NCBI GenBank assembly: GCA_021770445.1
Contig: JAETQY010000007.1
Span: 1-64,000 of the forward strand
Direction of reading: 5' to 3'
DNA: 64,000 nucleotides
Origin: Bacillota bacterium
Lineage (GTDB): Bacteria; Bacillota; Clostridia; Oscillospirales; Oscillospiraceae
A program made the translations under genes and the position numbers. The notes under the pieces were generated by a model that was not told where the DNA came from, made no database searches, and worked only from the letters and a program-made list of their open reading frames with translations. The stretch's first letter is position 1; each line of letters begins with the position of its first letter. Of this stretch, positions 44,529-53,487 are shown one piece after another.

Positions 44529-45686
44529 TTACCGCCCGAGGAGGAAGAGATTGTCGTCGGTGGTGAAGTTGGCGAAGCTGTATAGCACAATCACCGTGTC
44601 GATGTCGTGTTCCTCCACATAGCTCTGGATACTGGTCAGGTTGTAGCGCAGGTCGAAGAGATGAATCTCCGAAAAACGCTCTGTGAGAAAGGGGGCCAGG
44701 GAGTCAGAGTAAGAGTCCCGAATCAAGAGCACCTTGGGGCCGTCGGGGGTCTTTTCGCTCTCGATGACGCACAGAGGCTGATTGCCCCCCAGGAAGTAGG
44801 CGTACTTGTCCTTGACCTCCAGCTTGCTGTCCACATACAGGCTGCCCTCCACAGGGCTGCCGTTGAAGTAGGAGGTCACTGTCACCCCCTCGTCCGGGAC
44901 ATAGGTGTCGATGTGGTCGGGAGGCAGCCAGCGCACCCCGGAGGTGGAGAAGCTGGTGCCGTAAAACTGGTCGGTGACGGTGGTTTTTTGATAGTTGCTC
45001 AGATCGAGGGGCTCCAGGCCCAGGGAATCACAGATAGCGTTAGCCCCGTAGAAGGCCCCCAGGCTGGTCCAGTGGTGGTCGGTACGGTAGTAGACGTCCT
45101 CGTCCCTGTGGGCGTTCAAGGCGTCGTACAGGTCGATGGTGGCCGCCCCGGTGGAGAAGTAGAGCTGGTCGATGATGGCCTTCTCGTCGGCGGTGGGGGC
45201 GCCGGCGGGGAGCCGGCCCCGCCATATCTCAGCGGCGGAGGGGATGAGGCCGAAGTAGACGGATACGTCCACGTTGCCCACCAGGGCGTCCACAAAGCCC
45301 AGGCGGGTCAGAAGTCCCTGCTTAGCGGGAACGCCCTGCTGAGCAGGGGTATCCTCCCAGGCGGGGGAGTCCACCCGGTTGATGAGGGTGTCCTTCGCCC
45401 CGAAGTAGACCCCCTCGTTCTCCTTTTTGCCGGACAGCCGCTCGCTCCAGGCCTTGGCGGCCACCCAGAAGTCCCGGCCCAGGATGTGGTCGGAGACGTA
45501 GTCCTCGGCGTCCTCCATAAACTTGCCGCTGCTCAGGGTCTCCAGGGACAGCTTGGGGGGCTTTTGCAGGTAGCGGTTTTCCAGCTCGGAGAACTCCTTG
45601 TCGGGCAGCAGCAGGCTGATGACCCCCATCCCGCCGATGAAGGCGCAGAACAGGATGGTGAGAAAAATGTTGAATTTTTTAGACAT
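44529..45686 (-). CDS. DHHW family protein (AlgX/AlgJ-like SGNH hydrolase fold)
   Basis: The 385-residue protein has an N-terminal transmembrane helix (about 5-27, IFLTILFCAFIGGMGVISLL) and an extracytoplasmic domain. The family name motif appears as YYRTDHHWTSLGAFYGA (DHHW), and the catalytic Ser region as VLLIRDSYSDSLAPFL. Such proteins act with an MBOAT O-acyltransferase to move acetyl groups onto exported polysaccharide or wall polymers. The MBOAT gene lies 12 bases upstream in the same operon, so the two form an acylation module. It is last in the operon. Confidence 0.92.
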   Translation of the reverse strand: MSKKFNIFLTILFCAFIGGMGVISLLLPDKEFSELENRYLQKPPKLSLETLSSGKFMEDAEDYVSDHILGRDFWVAAKAWSERLSGKKENEGVYFGAKDTLINRVDSPAWEDTPAQQGVPAKQGLLTRLGFVDALVGNVDVSVYFGLIPSAAEIWRGRLPAGAPTADEKAIIDQLYFSTGAATIDLYDALNAHRDEDVYYRTDHHWTSLGAFYGANAICDSLGLEPLDLSNYQKTTVTDQFYGTSFSTSGVRWLPPDHIDTYVPDEGVTVTSYFNGSPVEGSLYVDSKLEVKDKYAYFLGGNQPLCVIESEKTPDGPKVLLIRDSYSDSLAPFLTERFSEIHLFDLRYNLTSIQSYVEEHDIDTVIVLYSFANFTTDDNLFLLGR

Positions 45687-45698
45687 ATCCGCGCCTCC

Positions 45699-47135
45699 TT
45701 AGAAGTTAAAGTACAGGAAGGGGTTGTAGGTGCCGGCCACCAGATAGGCGGTACACACCACCAGCCCCGCCGAAATCCAGACGATGCACATTACTTGCTG
45801 TTCCCTTGTGCTCAAGTTTCGGTAGGCGGTTCGGCCCAATGGGGTGGAGGCCAGGGCGGCCACAAACAGGATGGGCAGAAAGCTGGTGAAATAGTAGAAA
45901 AATGTCAGGTCCGCCAGGGGCACGCCCCCCAGGCCGAACATGACCTTGAGATAGCCTCCCAGGTGGCCCAGGTCCTCAATGGCGAAGATGGCCCAGCTCA
46001 CCATGACGAAAAACATGGTGTACACGTGGCCAACGATGGCGGGGGCCTTCTCCAGGTGCTTGAGCAGGAGGAACTTCTCCACCATCAGCAGGACGAAGAA
46101 GTACAGCCCCCAGAACAGGAAGGTCCAGTTGGCCCCGTGCCAGATGCCGGTGGCGGCCCAGACCACGAACAGGTTGAACACCTGCCGGCCCTTGCCCCGG
46201 CGGTTGCCCCCTAGGGGGATGTACACATACTCCCGGAACCAGGTGCTCAAAGAGATGTGCCACCGCCGCCAGAACTCGGTGATGCTTTTGGAGATATAGG
46301 GGTAGTTGAAGTTGGGCAGGAACTCAAAGCCCAGCATCCGCCCCAGACCCACGGCCATGTCGGAGTAGCCGGAGAAGTCAAAGTAGATCTGGAAGGTGAA
46401 GGCCAGCACACCCAGCCAGGCCCCGGCCACCGTCAGCTCAGACAGGGCCATGGCCTTATAGCTGTCCCACAGGGCCCCCACGTTGTTGGCGATGAGCAGC
46501 TTCTTGGCCAGACCCACCATGAAAATCTGCACACCGGAGGCGAACTTGTCCGCCGAACAGGTGCGCTCGTTGATCTGGTCCCCCAGGTCCTTGTACTTGA
46601 TGATGGGTCCGGCGATGAGCTGGGGGAAGAGGGTGACGAAGGTGCCGAAGTTGAGGATGTTCCGCTGGGCCCGGGCATCTCCCCGGTAGACGTCGATGGT
46701 GTAGCTCATGGTCTGGAAGGTGTAGAAGGAGATGCCGATGGGCAGATGGAAGGGGATGGGGTCCATATGGGGAATGCGGATATACTCGATCACGGGCATG
46801 AACTCCAGCCCCGCGGCGGCGAAGCTGCCGGCGATGAAGTTCCAGTACTTGAAGAAGCCCAGCAGGGCCAGATTGAAGATAATGGAGGAGGCCACCGCCA
46901 TCCGCGCCCCCTTGTCGTTCCCTCTGGCCTTGCACCGCTCCACCAGCAGGCCGTGGGTAAAGTCGATAGCGGTGGACAGGAACATGATGACAACGTAAAT
47001 CTGCTCCCCCCAGTAGTAGAAGCACAAAGAGGCGCACAGCAGCACCGCGTTGCGCCCCTTCCGAGGGACGATATAGTACAGGAAGAGGGTGAGGACCAGG
47101 AAATAGAACTTAAAAATGGGGGTGGAAAAGACCAT
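45699..47135 (-). CDS. MBOAT family O-acyltransferase (AlgI-like)
   Basis: The 478-residue membrane enzyme starts at ATG 47135 (GCGAGG ahead); a GTG three codons earlier is less suitable. It has about 11 membrane spans and the AlgI landmarks PIGISFYTFQTMSYTIDVYRG, FPQLIAGPIIKYKDL, the re-entrant FQIYFDFSGYSDMAVGLGRMLG and the catalytic-His region VWAATGIWHGANWTFLFWG. It passes acyl groups from cytoplasmic donors across the membrane to the DHHW partner. A DUF4358 lipoprotein gene precedes it. The target polymer is not visible in the window. Confidence 0.95.
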   Translation of the reverse strand: MVFSTPIFKFYFLVLTLFLYYIVPRKGRNAVLLCASLCFYYWGEQIYVVIMFLSTAIDFTHGLLVERCKARGNDKGARMAVASSIIFNLALLGFFKYWNFIAGSFAAAGLEFMPVIEYIRIPHMDPIPFHLPIGISFYTFQTMSYTIDVYRGDARAQRNILNFGTFVTLFPQLIAGPIIKYKDLGDQINERTCSADKFASGVQIFMVGLAKKLLIANNVGALWDSYKAMALSELTVAGAWLGVLAFTFQIYFDFSGYSDMAVGLGRMLGFEFLPNFNYPYISKSITEFWRRWHISLSTWFREYVYIPLGGNRRGKGRQVFNLFVVWAATGIWHGANWTFLFWGLYFFVLLMVEKFLLLKHLEKAPAIVGHVYTMFFVMVSWAIFAIEDLGHLGGYLKVMFGLGGVPLADLTFFYYFTSFLPILFVAALASTPLGRTAYRNLSTREQQVMCIVWISAGLVVCTAYLVAGTYNPFLYFNF

Positions 47136-47196
47136 AGCGGACACCTCGCTGCTTGTAATAAAGGGGGCGGCCTGCGCCGCCCCCTGTTATCATGCC

Positions 47197-48186
47197 TTAA
47201 AACAGGGCGTTGAACTCTTTGACGATGTCGTCGCAGTTCTCATGGGCGATCAGCATGACGTAGTCGCCGTTGACGGCGATGCGGGAGTATTCCTCCCAGG
47301 TAGTCTGCTCCATGGGGTAGAACGCCCCGCCGGGGCCGTTGCCGTCGCCCACCATGTAGTCGATGCGGGCCTGGAAGATGGACTTCACAGTGTCCACATC
47401 CTTGGAATCAGACACCTGGACCAGGGCGAAGTCCCCCACAGGAGCGGGCGACATGCCGCACAGGTAAACGACCCGCTGGGACAGGGAGAGGTCGGACAGC
47501 CCGGCAAAGAAATTGGTCAGGGTGGTGTCGTCCGCCTCCGTCATAAAGGAGAACTGATACTTGCCGGTGATGGTGGAGTAGAAGGAGGCCAGGTCCACCT
47601 TGGAAGCGGAGCTGCCGGAGGAAGAGCCGGAGGAGCTGGAGCTGTCGCTCTGCTCGTCCCAGCGGCACCGGACAACGCAGGAGGCCTTGACGCCGTCGTA
47701 TTCCACCGTGATGGTGGCCTGACCGGGGGCCACGGCGGTGACGTTGCCGCTCTCGTCCACGGTGGCAATCTCGGGCTTGTCAGAGGTGAAGGAGGGGACG
47801 CCGTCGGTATCGGGCTGGGCAGTGTAGCGCAGCCTGAAGGTGGAGCCGGCCTTCTTCAGGGTGACGTCGGTCTTGTTCAGGGTGATGGTGAGCTTGCTGT
47901 CGGGCTGAGAGCTGTCGCCGGGCTGGAGCCCCTCCGCGGAGGAGGCGCTTCCTCCGGCGGAGCCGCCGTCGGGGACAGAGGCATCGGGCTGAGAGCCGTC
48001 CGGGTTGGAGGCGTCGGGCTGGGAGCCGTCGGGCAGGGAGGCGCTGCCGCCGGGGGCGATGGCGCTCACGTCGGAGCCGCTCCCCGGATTGGAGGAGGCG
48101 CTGCCGCCGCCGTTTCCGCCGCCGCAGGCGGCCAGGGACAGGACCATGGCGCCGGCCAGCAGCGCCGCAAAGACACGTCTTTTCAT
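47197..48186 (-). CDS. Lipoprotein with Ig-like (BIG2) domain and DUF4358 domain
   Basis: This protein has 329 residues from ATG 48186. The signal peptide ends in lipobox LSLAAC (Cys about residue 20), followed by a Gly/Ser/Asp/Pro linker with DGSQPDASNPDGSQPDAS repeats to about 100. A bacterial Ig-like domain follows (about 105-190, ITLNKTDVTLKKAGSTFRL and VDESGNVTAVAPGQATITV), then a Ser-rich linker and a DUF4358 domain (about 210-329, with YLCGMSPAPVGDFALVQVSD). DUF4358 proteins commonly accompany MBOAT/DHHW genes, so this may be a surface accessory or substrate-holding part of the acylation machine. The start lies 61 bases upstream of the MBOAT gene's start region. Confidence 0.85.
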   Translation of the reverse strand: MKRRVFAALLAGAMVLSLAACGGGNGGGSASSNPGSGSDVSAIAPGGSASLPDGSQPDASNPDGSQPDASVPDGGSAGGSASSAEGLQPGDSSQPDSKLTITLNKTDVTLKKAGSTFRLRYTAQPDTDGVPSFTSDKPEIATVDESGNVTAVAPGQATITVEYDGVKASCVVRCRWDEQSDSSSSSGSSSGSSASKVDLASFYSTITGKYQFSFMTEADDTTLTNFFAGLSDLSLSQRVVYLCGMSPAPVGDFALVQVSDSKDVDTVKSIFQARIDYMVGDGNGPGGAFYPMEQTTWEEYSRIAVNGDYVMLIAHENCDDIVKEFNALF

Positions 48187-48293
48187 AGTAAGTAAAACTC
48201 CTTTTCTGTTGGGATCGTGACAGACCCTTTTTTGGGGCTTACATGGAGTTTGACGAGGGAAAACAAAAAAGGTTCCCAAAAAATAAAGTTTTT

Positions 48294-48330
48294 TAAAAAA
48301 CGGGCCCGAGTCGTCTGTCACTCGGGCCCG
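48294..48330 (-). terminator. Terminator of rpsB-tsf operon
   Basis: Minus strand: CGGGCCCGAG pairs with CTCGGGCCCG over a ten-base loop, followed by a T-run. Confidence 0.92.
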
Positions 48331-48354
48331 TGTGATCGGTCAGGGGTACCGCCC

Positions 48355-49275
48355 TTACTTGATCATGGAAGCGACCTCGGCGGCGAAGTCGTCCTCCTTC
48401 TTCTCGATGCCCTCGCCGGTGGCAAAGCGGGTAAAGGCCTTCACAGTGATGGAACCGCCCAGCTCCTTGGCGACAGCGGCCACGTGCTTCTCCACGGAGG
48501 TCTTGTTCTCCTTGACGAAGGCCTGCTGGAGCAGGCAGTTCTCCTCGTAGTACTTGCCCAGCTTGCCCATGACAATGCCTTCCTTCACCTTGTCAGGCTT
48601 GGCGGCCATCTTGGGATCGTTGGCCATGATGGCCAGCTGGATCTCCTTCTCCTTGTCCAGGACCTCCTGGCTCACGTTGGACTTGTCCAGGTAAGTGGGG
48701 TTCATGGCGCAGATCTGCATGGCCACGTCCTTGCCCAACTCCACCACCTTGTCGGCGTCGATGCCCTCCACGGCCAGGTTGACCAGCACGCCCACCTTGC
48801 CGTTCATGTGCACGTAGGGCACGCTGACGCCGTCGGCGTAGCGGACGAAGCGGCGGATCTGGATGTTCTCACCGATAGCCAGCACCTTGTCGGCGGTGAC
48901 ATCGGCCACAGTGCGGTCGGTGCCAGGGTACTTGCAGTTCTTCAGGGCCTCCACATCGGCGGGGTCCTCAGCGGCCACCACAGCGGCCACGTCCTTGACA
49001 AAGCCCTGGAACACGTCGTTCTTGGCCACAAAGTCGGTCTGGGAGTTGACCTCAATGAGGACGCCCACGCCGTTGTCAGCCACCATAGCCAGGGACACGC
49101 CCTCGGCGGCTACCTTGCCGGCCTTCTTGGTCTGGGCGGCAAGGCCCTTCTCCCGCAGCCACTCGATGGCCTTGTCGAAGTCGCCGTCAGCCTCTACCAG
49201 GGCCTTTTTGCAGTCCATCATGCCCACGCCGGTCATCTCGCGCAGCTTCTGTACGTCCTTAGCGGAAATTGCCAT
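48355..49275 (-). CDS. tsf: Translation elongation factor Ts
   Basis: The 306-residue protein recycles EF-Tu by exchanging GDP for GTP. The N-terminal UBA-like module AKDVQKLREMTGVGMMDCKKALVEADGDFDKAIEWLREKG is complete, followed by the core with QTDFVAKNDVFQGFVKDVA. The C-terminal core is full length. TTGGAGGTAATAT precedes the ATG. It follows rpsB with a 110-base gap holding a repeat element, and a strong terminator ends the operon. Confidence 0.97.
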   Translation of the reverse strand: MAISAKDVQKLREMTGVGMMDCKKALVEADGDFDKAIEWLREKGLAAQTKKAGKVAAEGVSLAMVADNGVGVLIEVNSQTDFVAKNDVFQGFVKDVAAVVAAEDPADVEALKNCKYPGTDRTVADVTADKVLAIGENIQIRRFVRYADGVSVPYVHMNGKVGVLVNLAVEGIDADKVVELGKDVAMQICAMNPTYLDKSNVSQEVLDKEKEIQLAIMANDPKMAAKPDKVKEGIVMGKLGKYYEENCLLQQAFVKENKTSVEKHVAAVAKELGGSITVKAFTRFATGEGIEKKEDDFAAEVASMIK

Positions 49276-49302
49276 AATATATTACCTCCAATATAATGAT
49301 AC

Positions 49303-49373
49303 ACTGTAGGGGCCGCCGCCCTCGGCGGCCCGTTCGGTTCAGCGGGGCGGCGAGGGCGCCGCCCCCTACAGAA
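49303..49373. repeat. GC-rich palindromic repeat element, copy 1
   Basis: About 70 bases bounded by CTGTAGGGGCCGCC and GGCGCCGCCCCCTACAG, an imperfect inverted repeat. Its reverse complement closely matches the element at 55924-55998. It lies inside the rpsB-tsf transcript. Confidence 0.7.
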
Positions 49374-49385
49374 TTCTGTATTTGC

Positions 49386-50120
49386 TTACTCCGCGGCGGC
49401 GGGAGCGGCCTCGGCCTCAGCGGCGGGGGCGGCGTCCTGGCCCTGGCGGCCCTCCTGGATGGCGTTGGCCATGACGGAGGAGATCAGCTTGATGGCACGG
49501 ATAGCGTCGTCGTTGCCGGGGATGACGTAGTCAATCTCATCGGGGTCGCAGTTGGTGTCCACGATGGCCACGATGGGGATGTGGAGCTTGCGGGCCTCGT
49601 TGATGGCGTTGCGCTCCTTGCGGGGGTCCACCACGAACAGGGCGCCGGGGAGCTTCTTCATCTCGGTGACGCCGCCCAGGTACTTCTCCAGCTTGGCGAT
49701 CTCGCCCATATGCTTGATGACTTCCTTCTTGGGCAGCATGTCGAAGGTGCCGTCCTCCTGCATCTTCTTCAGCTGGGCCAGACGGTCCACGCGGCCCCGC
49801 ATGGTCTTAAAGTTGGTGAGCATGCCACCCAGCCAACGGGCGTTCACCCAGTACATGCCGACCCGGCCGGCCTCTTCCTTGATGGCCTCCTGGGCCTGCT
49901 TCTTGGTGCCCACGAAGAGAATGGTCTCGCCCTTCTCGCCCAGGGAGCGGACGAAGTTGTAAGCCTCCTCCAGCTTCTTCACGGTCTTCTGGAGATCAAT
50001 GATATAGATGCCGTTGCGCTCCGTGTAGATGTAGGTGGCCATCTTGGGGTTCCACCGACGGGTCTGGTGGCCGAAGTGTACGCCGGCCTCCAGCAGCTGC
50101 TTCATAGATACGACTGCCAT
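49386..50120 (-). CDS. rpsB: 30S ribosomal protein S2
   Basis: The 244-residue protein starts at ATG 50120 (CAGGAGGAAAAAACT ahead). Conserved blocks include [41 protein letters not shown], the [15 protein letters not shown] region and [15 protein letters not shown], with the C-terminal [24 protein letters not shown]. An Ala-rich acidic tail ends it. It is the first gene of rpsB-tsf. Any longer reading upstream crosses the leader and is not translated from a plausible start. Confidence 0.97.
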   Translation of the reverse strand: MAVVSMKQLLEAGVHFGHQTRRWNPKMATYIYTERNGIYIIDLQKTVKKLEEAYNFVRSLGEKGETILFVGTKKQAQEAIKEEAGRVGMYWVNARWLGGMLTNFKTMRGRVDRLAQLKKMQEDGTFDMLPKKEVIKHMGEIAKLEKYLGGVTEMKKLPGALFVVDPRKERNAINEARKLHIPIVAIVDTNCDPDEIDYVIPGNDDAIRAIKLISSVMANAIQEGRQGQDAAPAAEAEAAPAAAE

Positions 50121-50235
50121 AGTTTTTTCCTCCTGTTTTTCAGTTATTCTTCTGGGGGCATCATGTCCTCCGCCAACCCGGGAATTTTCCAGGCACCGGG
50201 CGGATGATCCGCACTCCCACGCATAATGCCTTGGT

Positions 50236-50264
50236 AGTATACCACAGCTTTGACCGGGACGCAA
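50236..50264 (-). promoter_or_regulatory. rpsB promoter
   Basis: Minus strand TTGCGT (50264-50259) and TATACT (50241-50236), spacing 17. The transcript leader to the ATG is about 105 bases; an S2-type autoregulatory leader is possible but no structure was firmly recognised. Confidence 0.65.
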
Positions 50265-50335
50265 TAGTTTTTTCCCGGTTTTGGGAAGAAAATTCCTTCT
50301 TCGCGCATAGAATGGCGGGAGAGGGGGCGAAAAGG

Positions 50336-50899
50336 ATGGAGGAACGGTTTCCCATGGAGGGGGGCGGGACGCTGACTGTGCGCCAGGATGGGGTGCGTGT
50401 CCATATGGAGGCGGAGCGGCCGCCGGACGGCAAAGGGCTCTATAAGGTGTGGCTCCGGGGAGACCAGGGGGGAAAGCTGCTGCTGGGCACCCTGGTCCCG
50501 GAGGAGGGGGCGCTGCGGCTGCGCCGGACTTTATCGGTGGGGACGCTGGAGCGTTCGGGCTGCTGGCCCCGGTTCCGGGCGGAGGCGCCTCTGGCCTTCT
50601 CCTTCGGGGCCCCGGCAGGGGGGAAGTGGTACTGTGAGCAGCACCCGGAGCGCCTGGTGTCCGACCCGGTGCTGAGGGCCCAGATGTCCGGGGCCATGCT
50701 GTGCCGGAAGGAGGGGGAGGGCTTTGTCCTGTCTGCCCCCTTCGCCGCCGATCGGCCGGTGCGCCTGCCATCTCTGTTCTGCCTGGCCAGGGTGGAGCGC
50801 CGGGAGGGCCGACTTCATATGGTCTGGCACTTCGACAAGGAAGGACGGCCGGTTTTTCCGCATAAACAGGAAGGTTCTGGACAGACTAACTGCCAGTAA
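50336..50899 (+). CDS. Conserved hypothetical protein
   Basis: This protein has 187 residues from ATG 50336, with GAGAGGGGG about nine bases ahead; longer readings run back over the rpsB promoter. No membrane span or signal is seen. The sequence is rich in beta-type stretches with many Arg, Gly and Leu: [59 protein letters not shown]. The layout [19 protein letters not shown].. suggests a repeat of small beta units. I do not recognise the family. It precedes two coat-protein-like genes, so a sporulation link is conceivable but unsupported by any motif. Confidence 0.65.
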   Translation: MEERFPMEGGGTLTVRQDGVRVHMEAERPPDGKGLYKVWLRGDQGGKLLLGTLVPEEGALRLRRTLSVGTLERSGCWPRFRAEAPLAFSFGAPAGGKWYCEQHPERLVSDPVLRAQMSGAMLCRKEGEGFVLSAPFAADRPVRLPSLFCLARVERREGRLHMVWHFDKEGRPVFPHKQEGSGQTNCQ

Positions 50900-50932
50900 C
50901 GGGCCCGACCCGCTGAGAAAGGAGGCAGTTTT

Positions 50933-51118
50933 ATGCCCAATCTGACCACCAAGGAGCTGTCCGCCCTGTCCGACCAGCTGGACTTTGAGCGTGTGCTCCA
51001 CTGCAAGTACCTGTCCGCCGTCCAGGAGAGCCAGGACCAGGAGCTGCGCAGCAAGTTCCAGGCCTGCGCCGGCCAGCACCTGAACAACTACAACACCCTG
51101 CTGAACTATCTGCACTGA
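50933..51118 (+). CDS. Small CotF-like spore coat protein
   Basis: The 61-residue all-helical protein (TTKELSALSDQLDFERVLHCKY, then LRSKFQACAGQHLNNYNTLLNYL) resembles the short coat-associated proteins related to CotF that are common in clostridia. AAAGGAGG precedes the ATG. The next gene, 13 bases on, encodes the CotF-type partner, so the two are probably expressed together in the mother cell during sporulation. Confidence 0.75.
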   Translation: MPNLTTKELSALSDQLDFERVLHCKYLSAVQESQDQELRSKFQACAGQHLNNYNTLLNYLH

Positions 51119-51131
51119 AGGAGGAACACCC

Positions 51132-51392
51132 ATGAATGACCAGGAGAGACTGACCGATTTTATTTGCAGCGAGAAGAAGATGTCTGCCAACTACGACACC
51201 TTTGCCTCTGAGTGCGTCAATACCGCCCTGCGCAACGACTTCCTCAACATCCTCAACCAGAGCCACCAGACCCAGAGTGACCTGTTCCGTATTGCCCAGT
51301 CCAAGGGCTGGTATCAGGTGGAGCAGGCCCCCGCCGCCAAAGTCAGCCAGGCGTACACCAAATTCTCCAACCAGAAGCCCACAGCCTCCTGA
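51132..51392 (+). CDS. CotF-family spore coat protein
   Basis: The 86-residue helical protein reads LTDFICSEKKMSANYDTFAS, then NTALRNDFLNILNQSHQTQSDLFRIAQSKGWYQVEQAP, the ferritin-like-fold pattern of CotF relatives (LR..FL.IL.E.H..Q..LF..A...GWY). GAAGGAGG precedes the ATG. It is the second gene of a two-gene coat operon with a terminator after it. Confidence 0.85.
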   Translation: MNDQERLTDFICSEKKMSANYDTFASECVNTALRNDFLNILNQSHQTQSDLFRIAQSKGWYQVEQAPAAKVSQAYTKFSNQKPTAS

Positions 51393-51424
51393 GCTCTGCC
51401 CCGAAACAGGACCCAGACCATCAA

Positions 51425-51457
51425 AAGCCCCCGGCCGTGAGGCCGGGGGCTTCGTTT
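51425..51457. terminator. Terminator between coat genes and nrdR
   Basis: AAGCCCCCGGCC pairs with GGCCGGGGGCTT around GTGA, then CGTTT; usable from both sides. Confidence 0.9.
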
Positions 51458-51473
51458 GACAATGTGGGGAGGA

Positions 51474-51929
51474 TCACTTGTCCTCCAGCAGCTTGTTCAG
51501 CTCGGTCATGAAGGTGTTGATGTCCTTAAACTGGCGGTAAACCGAGGCGAAACGAACATAGGCGACCTCGTCAACCTTCTTCAGCCGCTCCATCACCAGC
51601 TCGCCGATCTGGGCGGAGCTGATCTCCCGGTCCATCTGGTTTTGAAGGACCTGCTCGATTTCCACCACCAGATCTTCCAGGGTCTGATATGTCACCGGCC
51701 GCTTTTCGCAGGCCCGGATCAGGCCGCTGAGGACCTTGCTGCGGTCGAAGCTCTGGCGACTGCCGTCCTTCTTGACCACCATCAGGGGCAGGCTCTCCAT
51801 GGTCTCGTAGGTGGTAAAGCGCTTGTGGCAGGACAGGCACTCCCGACGGCGGCGGATGCTGGCCCCCTCGTCGGCGGGGCGGGAGTCCACCACTTTACTT
51901 TCCAGATAGGCACAGTAAGGACATTTCAT
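51474..51929 (-). CDS. nrdR: Transcriptional repressor NrdR
   Basis: This 151-residue regulator of ribonucleotide reductase genes binds ATP/dATP. The N-terminal zinc ribbon is [20 protein letters not shown] followed by [16 protein letters not shown] with four Cys. The ATP-cone follows (about 48-138): [33 protein letters not shown] and [44 protein letters not shown] precedes the ATG. It is monocistronic and has no nrd genes nearby. Confidence 0.97.
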   Translation of the reverse strand: MKCPYCAYLESKVVDSRPADEGASIRRRRECLSCHKRFTTYETMESLPLMVVKKDGSRQSFDRSKVLSGLIRACEKRPVTYQTLEDLVVEIEQVLQNQMDREISSAQIGELVMERLKKVDEVAYVRFASVYRQFKDINTFMTELNKLLEDK

Positions 51930-52015
51930 GGCACATACCTCCTATTGTAGATGGGGGCTGTCTTAGGCCATTATACCACAATATGGGGGAAATGCACAAG
52001 TCCCTTTGTCAAATT

Positions 52016-53305
52016 TTAGGATTTGTCCTCCAGCGACCAGATGTGCCGGTCCCGGCGGAAAATCAGGCAGGTCAGCACGCCCAGGAAGCCCAGAACCAGG
52101 AACAGCCCCGCGGCACCCGAGCCCTTTCCCAGGCCGAACAGGAGAGCCCACAGGGAGCCTGGCTCCATCCGGGCGGCCAGCGGCTCAAAGAGGCTGTCCA
52201 CCAGCAGCCCGCCCAGCAGATAGCCCACCGGGATGGTAAAAAATTGAAGGGTGTTCCGAGCAGCGAACACCCGGCCCTGGAGTTCCACCGGCACATGCCC
52301 CCGGACCAGGACGTCCAGGTTGGCGTTCATAATCGGGATGCCCACCCAGCCCAGAGCGGCCCCCACGCACCAGACCGGCAGGTTTTTCCCGAGGGCCAGG
52401 CAGAAGTTCTCGGTGGACATGGCCAGCAGCAGGCAGTTGCAGATGACCCGCACCCGGCTCTTAGGGGCGGGCAGGAGGGAGGCGGCCAGGCTGCCCGCCA
52501 GCATGGCCGTCCCGCTGACGCTCTGGACCAGACCCAGGGCGTGCTCCCCGCCCCAGGGGCGGGTGAGGGCCAGGGCGGGCAGAGCGGCGTTGTACATGGA
52601 GGCGGTGAGGTTGATGGCGGCCAGAAAGAGGATAATGTCCAGCACCCCACGCTCCCGCCGCAGGTAGTCCAGCCCCGCCCGGGCGGACCGGAGTACCGGC
52701 TCAGCCTCCTTCTGTCCGGGGGCGGAGGGGAGCCGGGTGAGAAGCAGCAGGGAGAGAAAGGCCACACAGAAGGTGACTAGGTCGAAGAGAATCACCCCCC
52801 GCAGGCCGGCAAAGGCGTACAACCCCGTGGCCAGGACGGGGGAGAGCATGTTGTTCAGCGAATAGGACAGGGACCGCAGTCCGCCCGCCCGCTGGAAGTG
52901 CTCTCTGGGGGTGAGCAGAGTGACCGCCACGTCGGCGGCGGGCTGCTGCACCGTGTTCATTAGCCCGGACAGGGCGTTGACCAGATACAGGTGCCACAGC
53001 GCCAGAGCTCCGCGCTCCGCCAGGGCCAGCACGACCAGGGTGCACAGGGCGGCCAGGGTGTCGCAGAAGAGCATGGTGCGCTTCTTGTCCCACCGGTCGC
53101 TGAGGGCCCCGGCGAAGATGCTCATGGCTACGTAGGGGGCGTAGGAGCACACCGACAGCAGGGCGGTGGACAGGGCGGAGCCCTGGGTCTGGTAGGACCA
53201 CAGCACCAAAGCGAAGGCGGTCATAGAGCTGCCCAGAGTGGACAGGGACTGGGTGGACCAGAGGATGAGAAAGGGCCGCAGGGACCCGGGATGATTGGGT
53301 TTCAT
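52016..53305 (-). CDS. MFS efflux transporter (drug-export type) behind leader peptide
   Basis: This protein has 429 residues and 12 membrane spans. It shows the MFS loop 2-3 signature as GALSDRWDKKRTMLFCDTL and the pattern LRSLSYSLNNMLSPVLATGLY of the MFS_3/EntS-MefA export group. The second half has LGWVGIPIMNANLDVLVRGHVPVELQGRVFAARNTLQ, which is typical of macrolide and related exporters. TAAAGGAGC precedes the ATG. It is controlled by an unusual 5' leader with a 12-codon peptide and several hairpins (53306-53493), as in antibiotic-inducible resistance genes. The drug is not identifiable. Confidence 0.9.
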   Translation of the reverse strand: MKPNHPGSLRPFLILWSTQSLSTLGSSMTAFALVLWSYQTQGSALSTALLSVCSYAPYVAMSIFAGALSDRWDKKRTMLFCDTLAALCTLVVLALAERGALALWHLYLVNALSGLMNTVQQPAADVAVTLLTPREHFQRAGGLRSLSYSLNNMLSPVLATGLYAFAGLRGVILFDLVTFCVAFLSLLLLTRLPSAPGQKEAEPVLRSARAGLDYLRRERGVLDIILFLAAINLTASMYNAALPALALTRPWGGEHALGLVQSVSGTAMLAGSLAASLLPAPKSRVRVICNCLLLAMSTENFCLALGKNLPVWCVGAALGWVGIPIMNANLDVLVRGHVPVELQGRVFAARNTLQFFTIPVGYLLGGLLVDSLFEPLAARMEPGSLWALLFGLGKGSGAAGLFLVLGFLGVLTCLIFRRDRHIWSLEDKS

Positions 53306-53398
53306 ATGGACTTTGCTCCTTTACTTGTTTTTGAAAACAAGCGCAAAGCCCGATGGGCGAGATCAGTTACGGCTTATCGCCCCGCGCAGTTCGCCCGG

Positions 53399-53437
53399 TC
53401 AGACCTTGCGCGGAGCGGAGACAATGCAGAGCTTCAT
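53399..53437 (-). CDS. Leader peptide MKLCIVSAPRKV upstream of MFS exporter
   Basis: A 12-codon frame from ATG 53437 to TGA 53399 has a perfect AGGAGG nine bases ahead. It lies about 95 bases before the transporter start. Inverted repeats follow it (GGGCGA with TCGCCC, GCCC/GGGC, and CTTGTTT/AAACAAG near the transporter ribosome site). Ribosome stalling or speed on this peptide could switch these hairpins. Confidence 0.65.
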   Translation of the reverse strand: MKLCIVSAPRKV

Positions 53438-53487
53438 AAAAGTATTCCTCCTGAAAAGATCGCCGCAGCATCAACGGCGCCGTGTGT

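Noticed and set aside
49386-50771. rpsB read with a 217-codon N-terminal extension
   Set aside because: The extension crosses the rpsB promoter and opposes a plausible gene; S2 starts normally at 50120.
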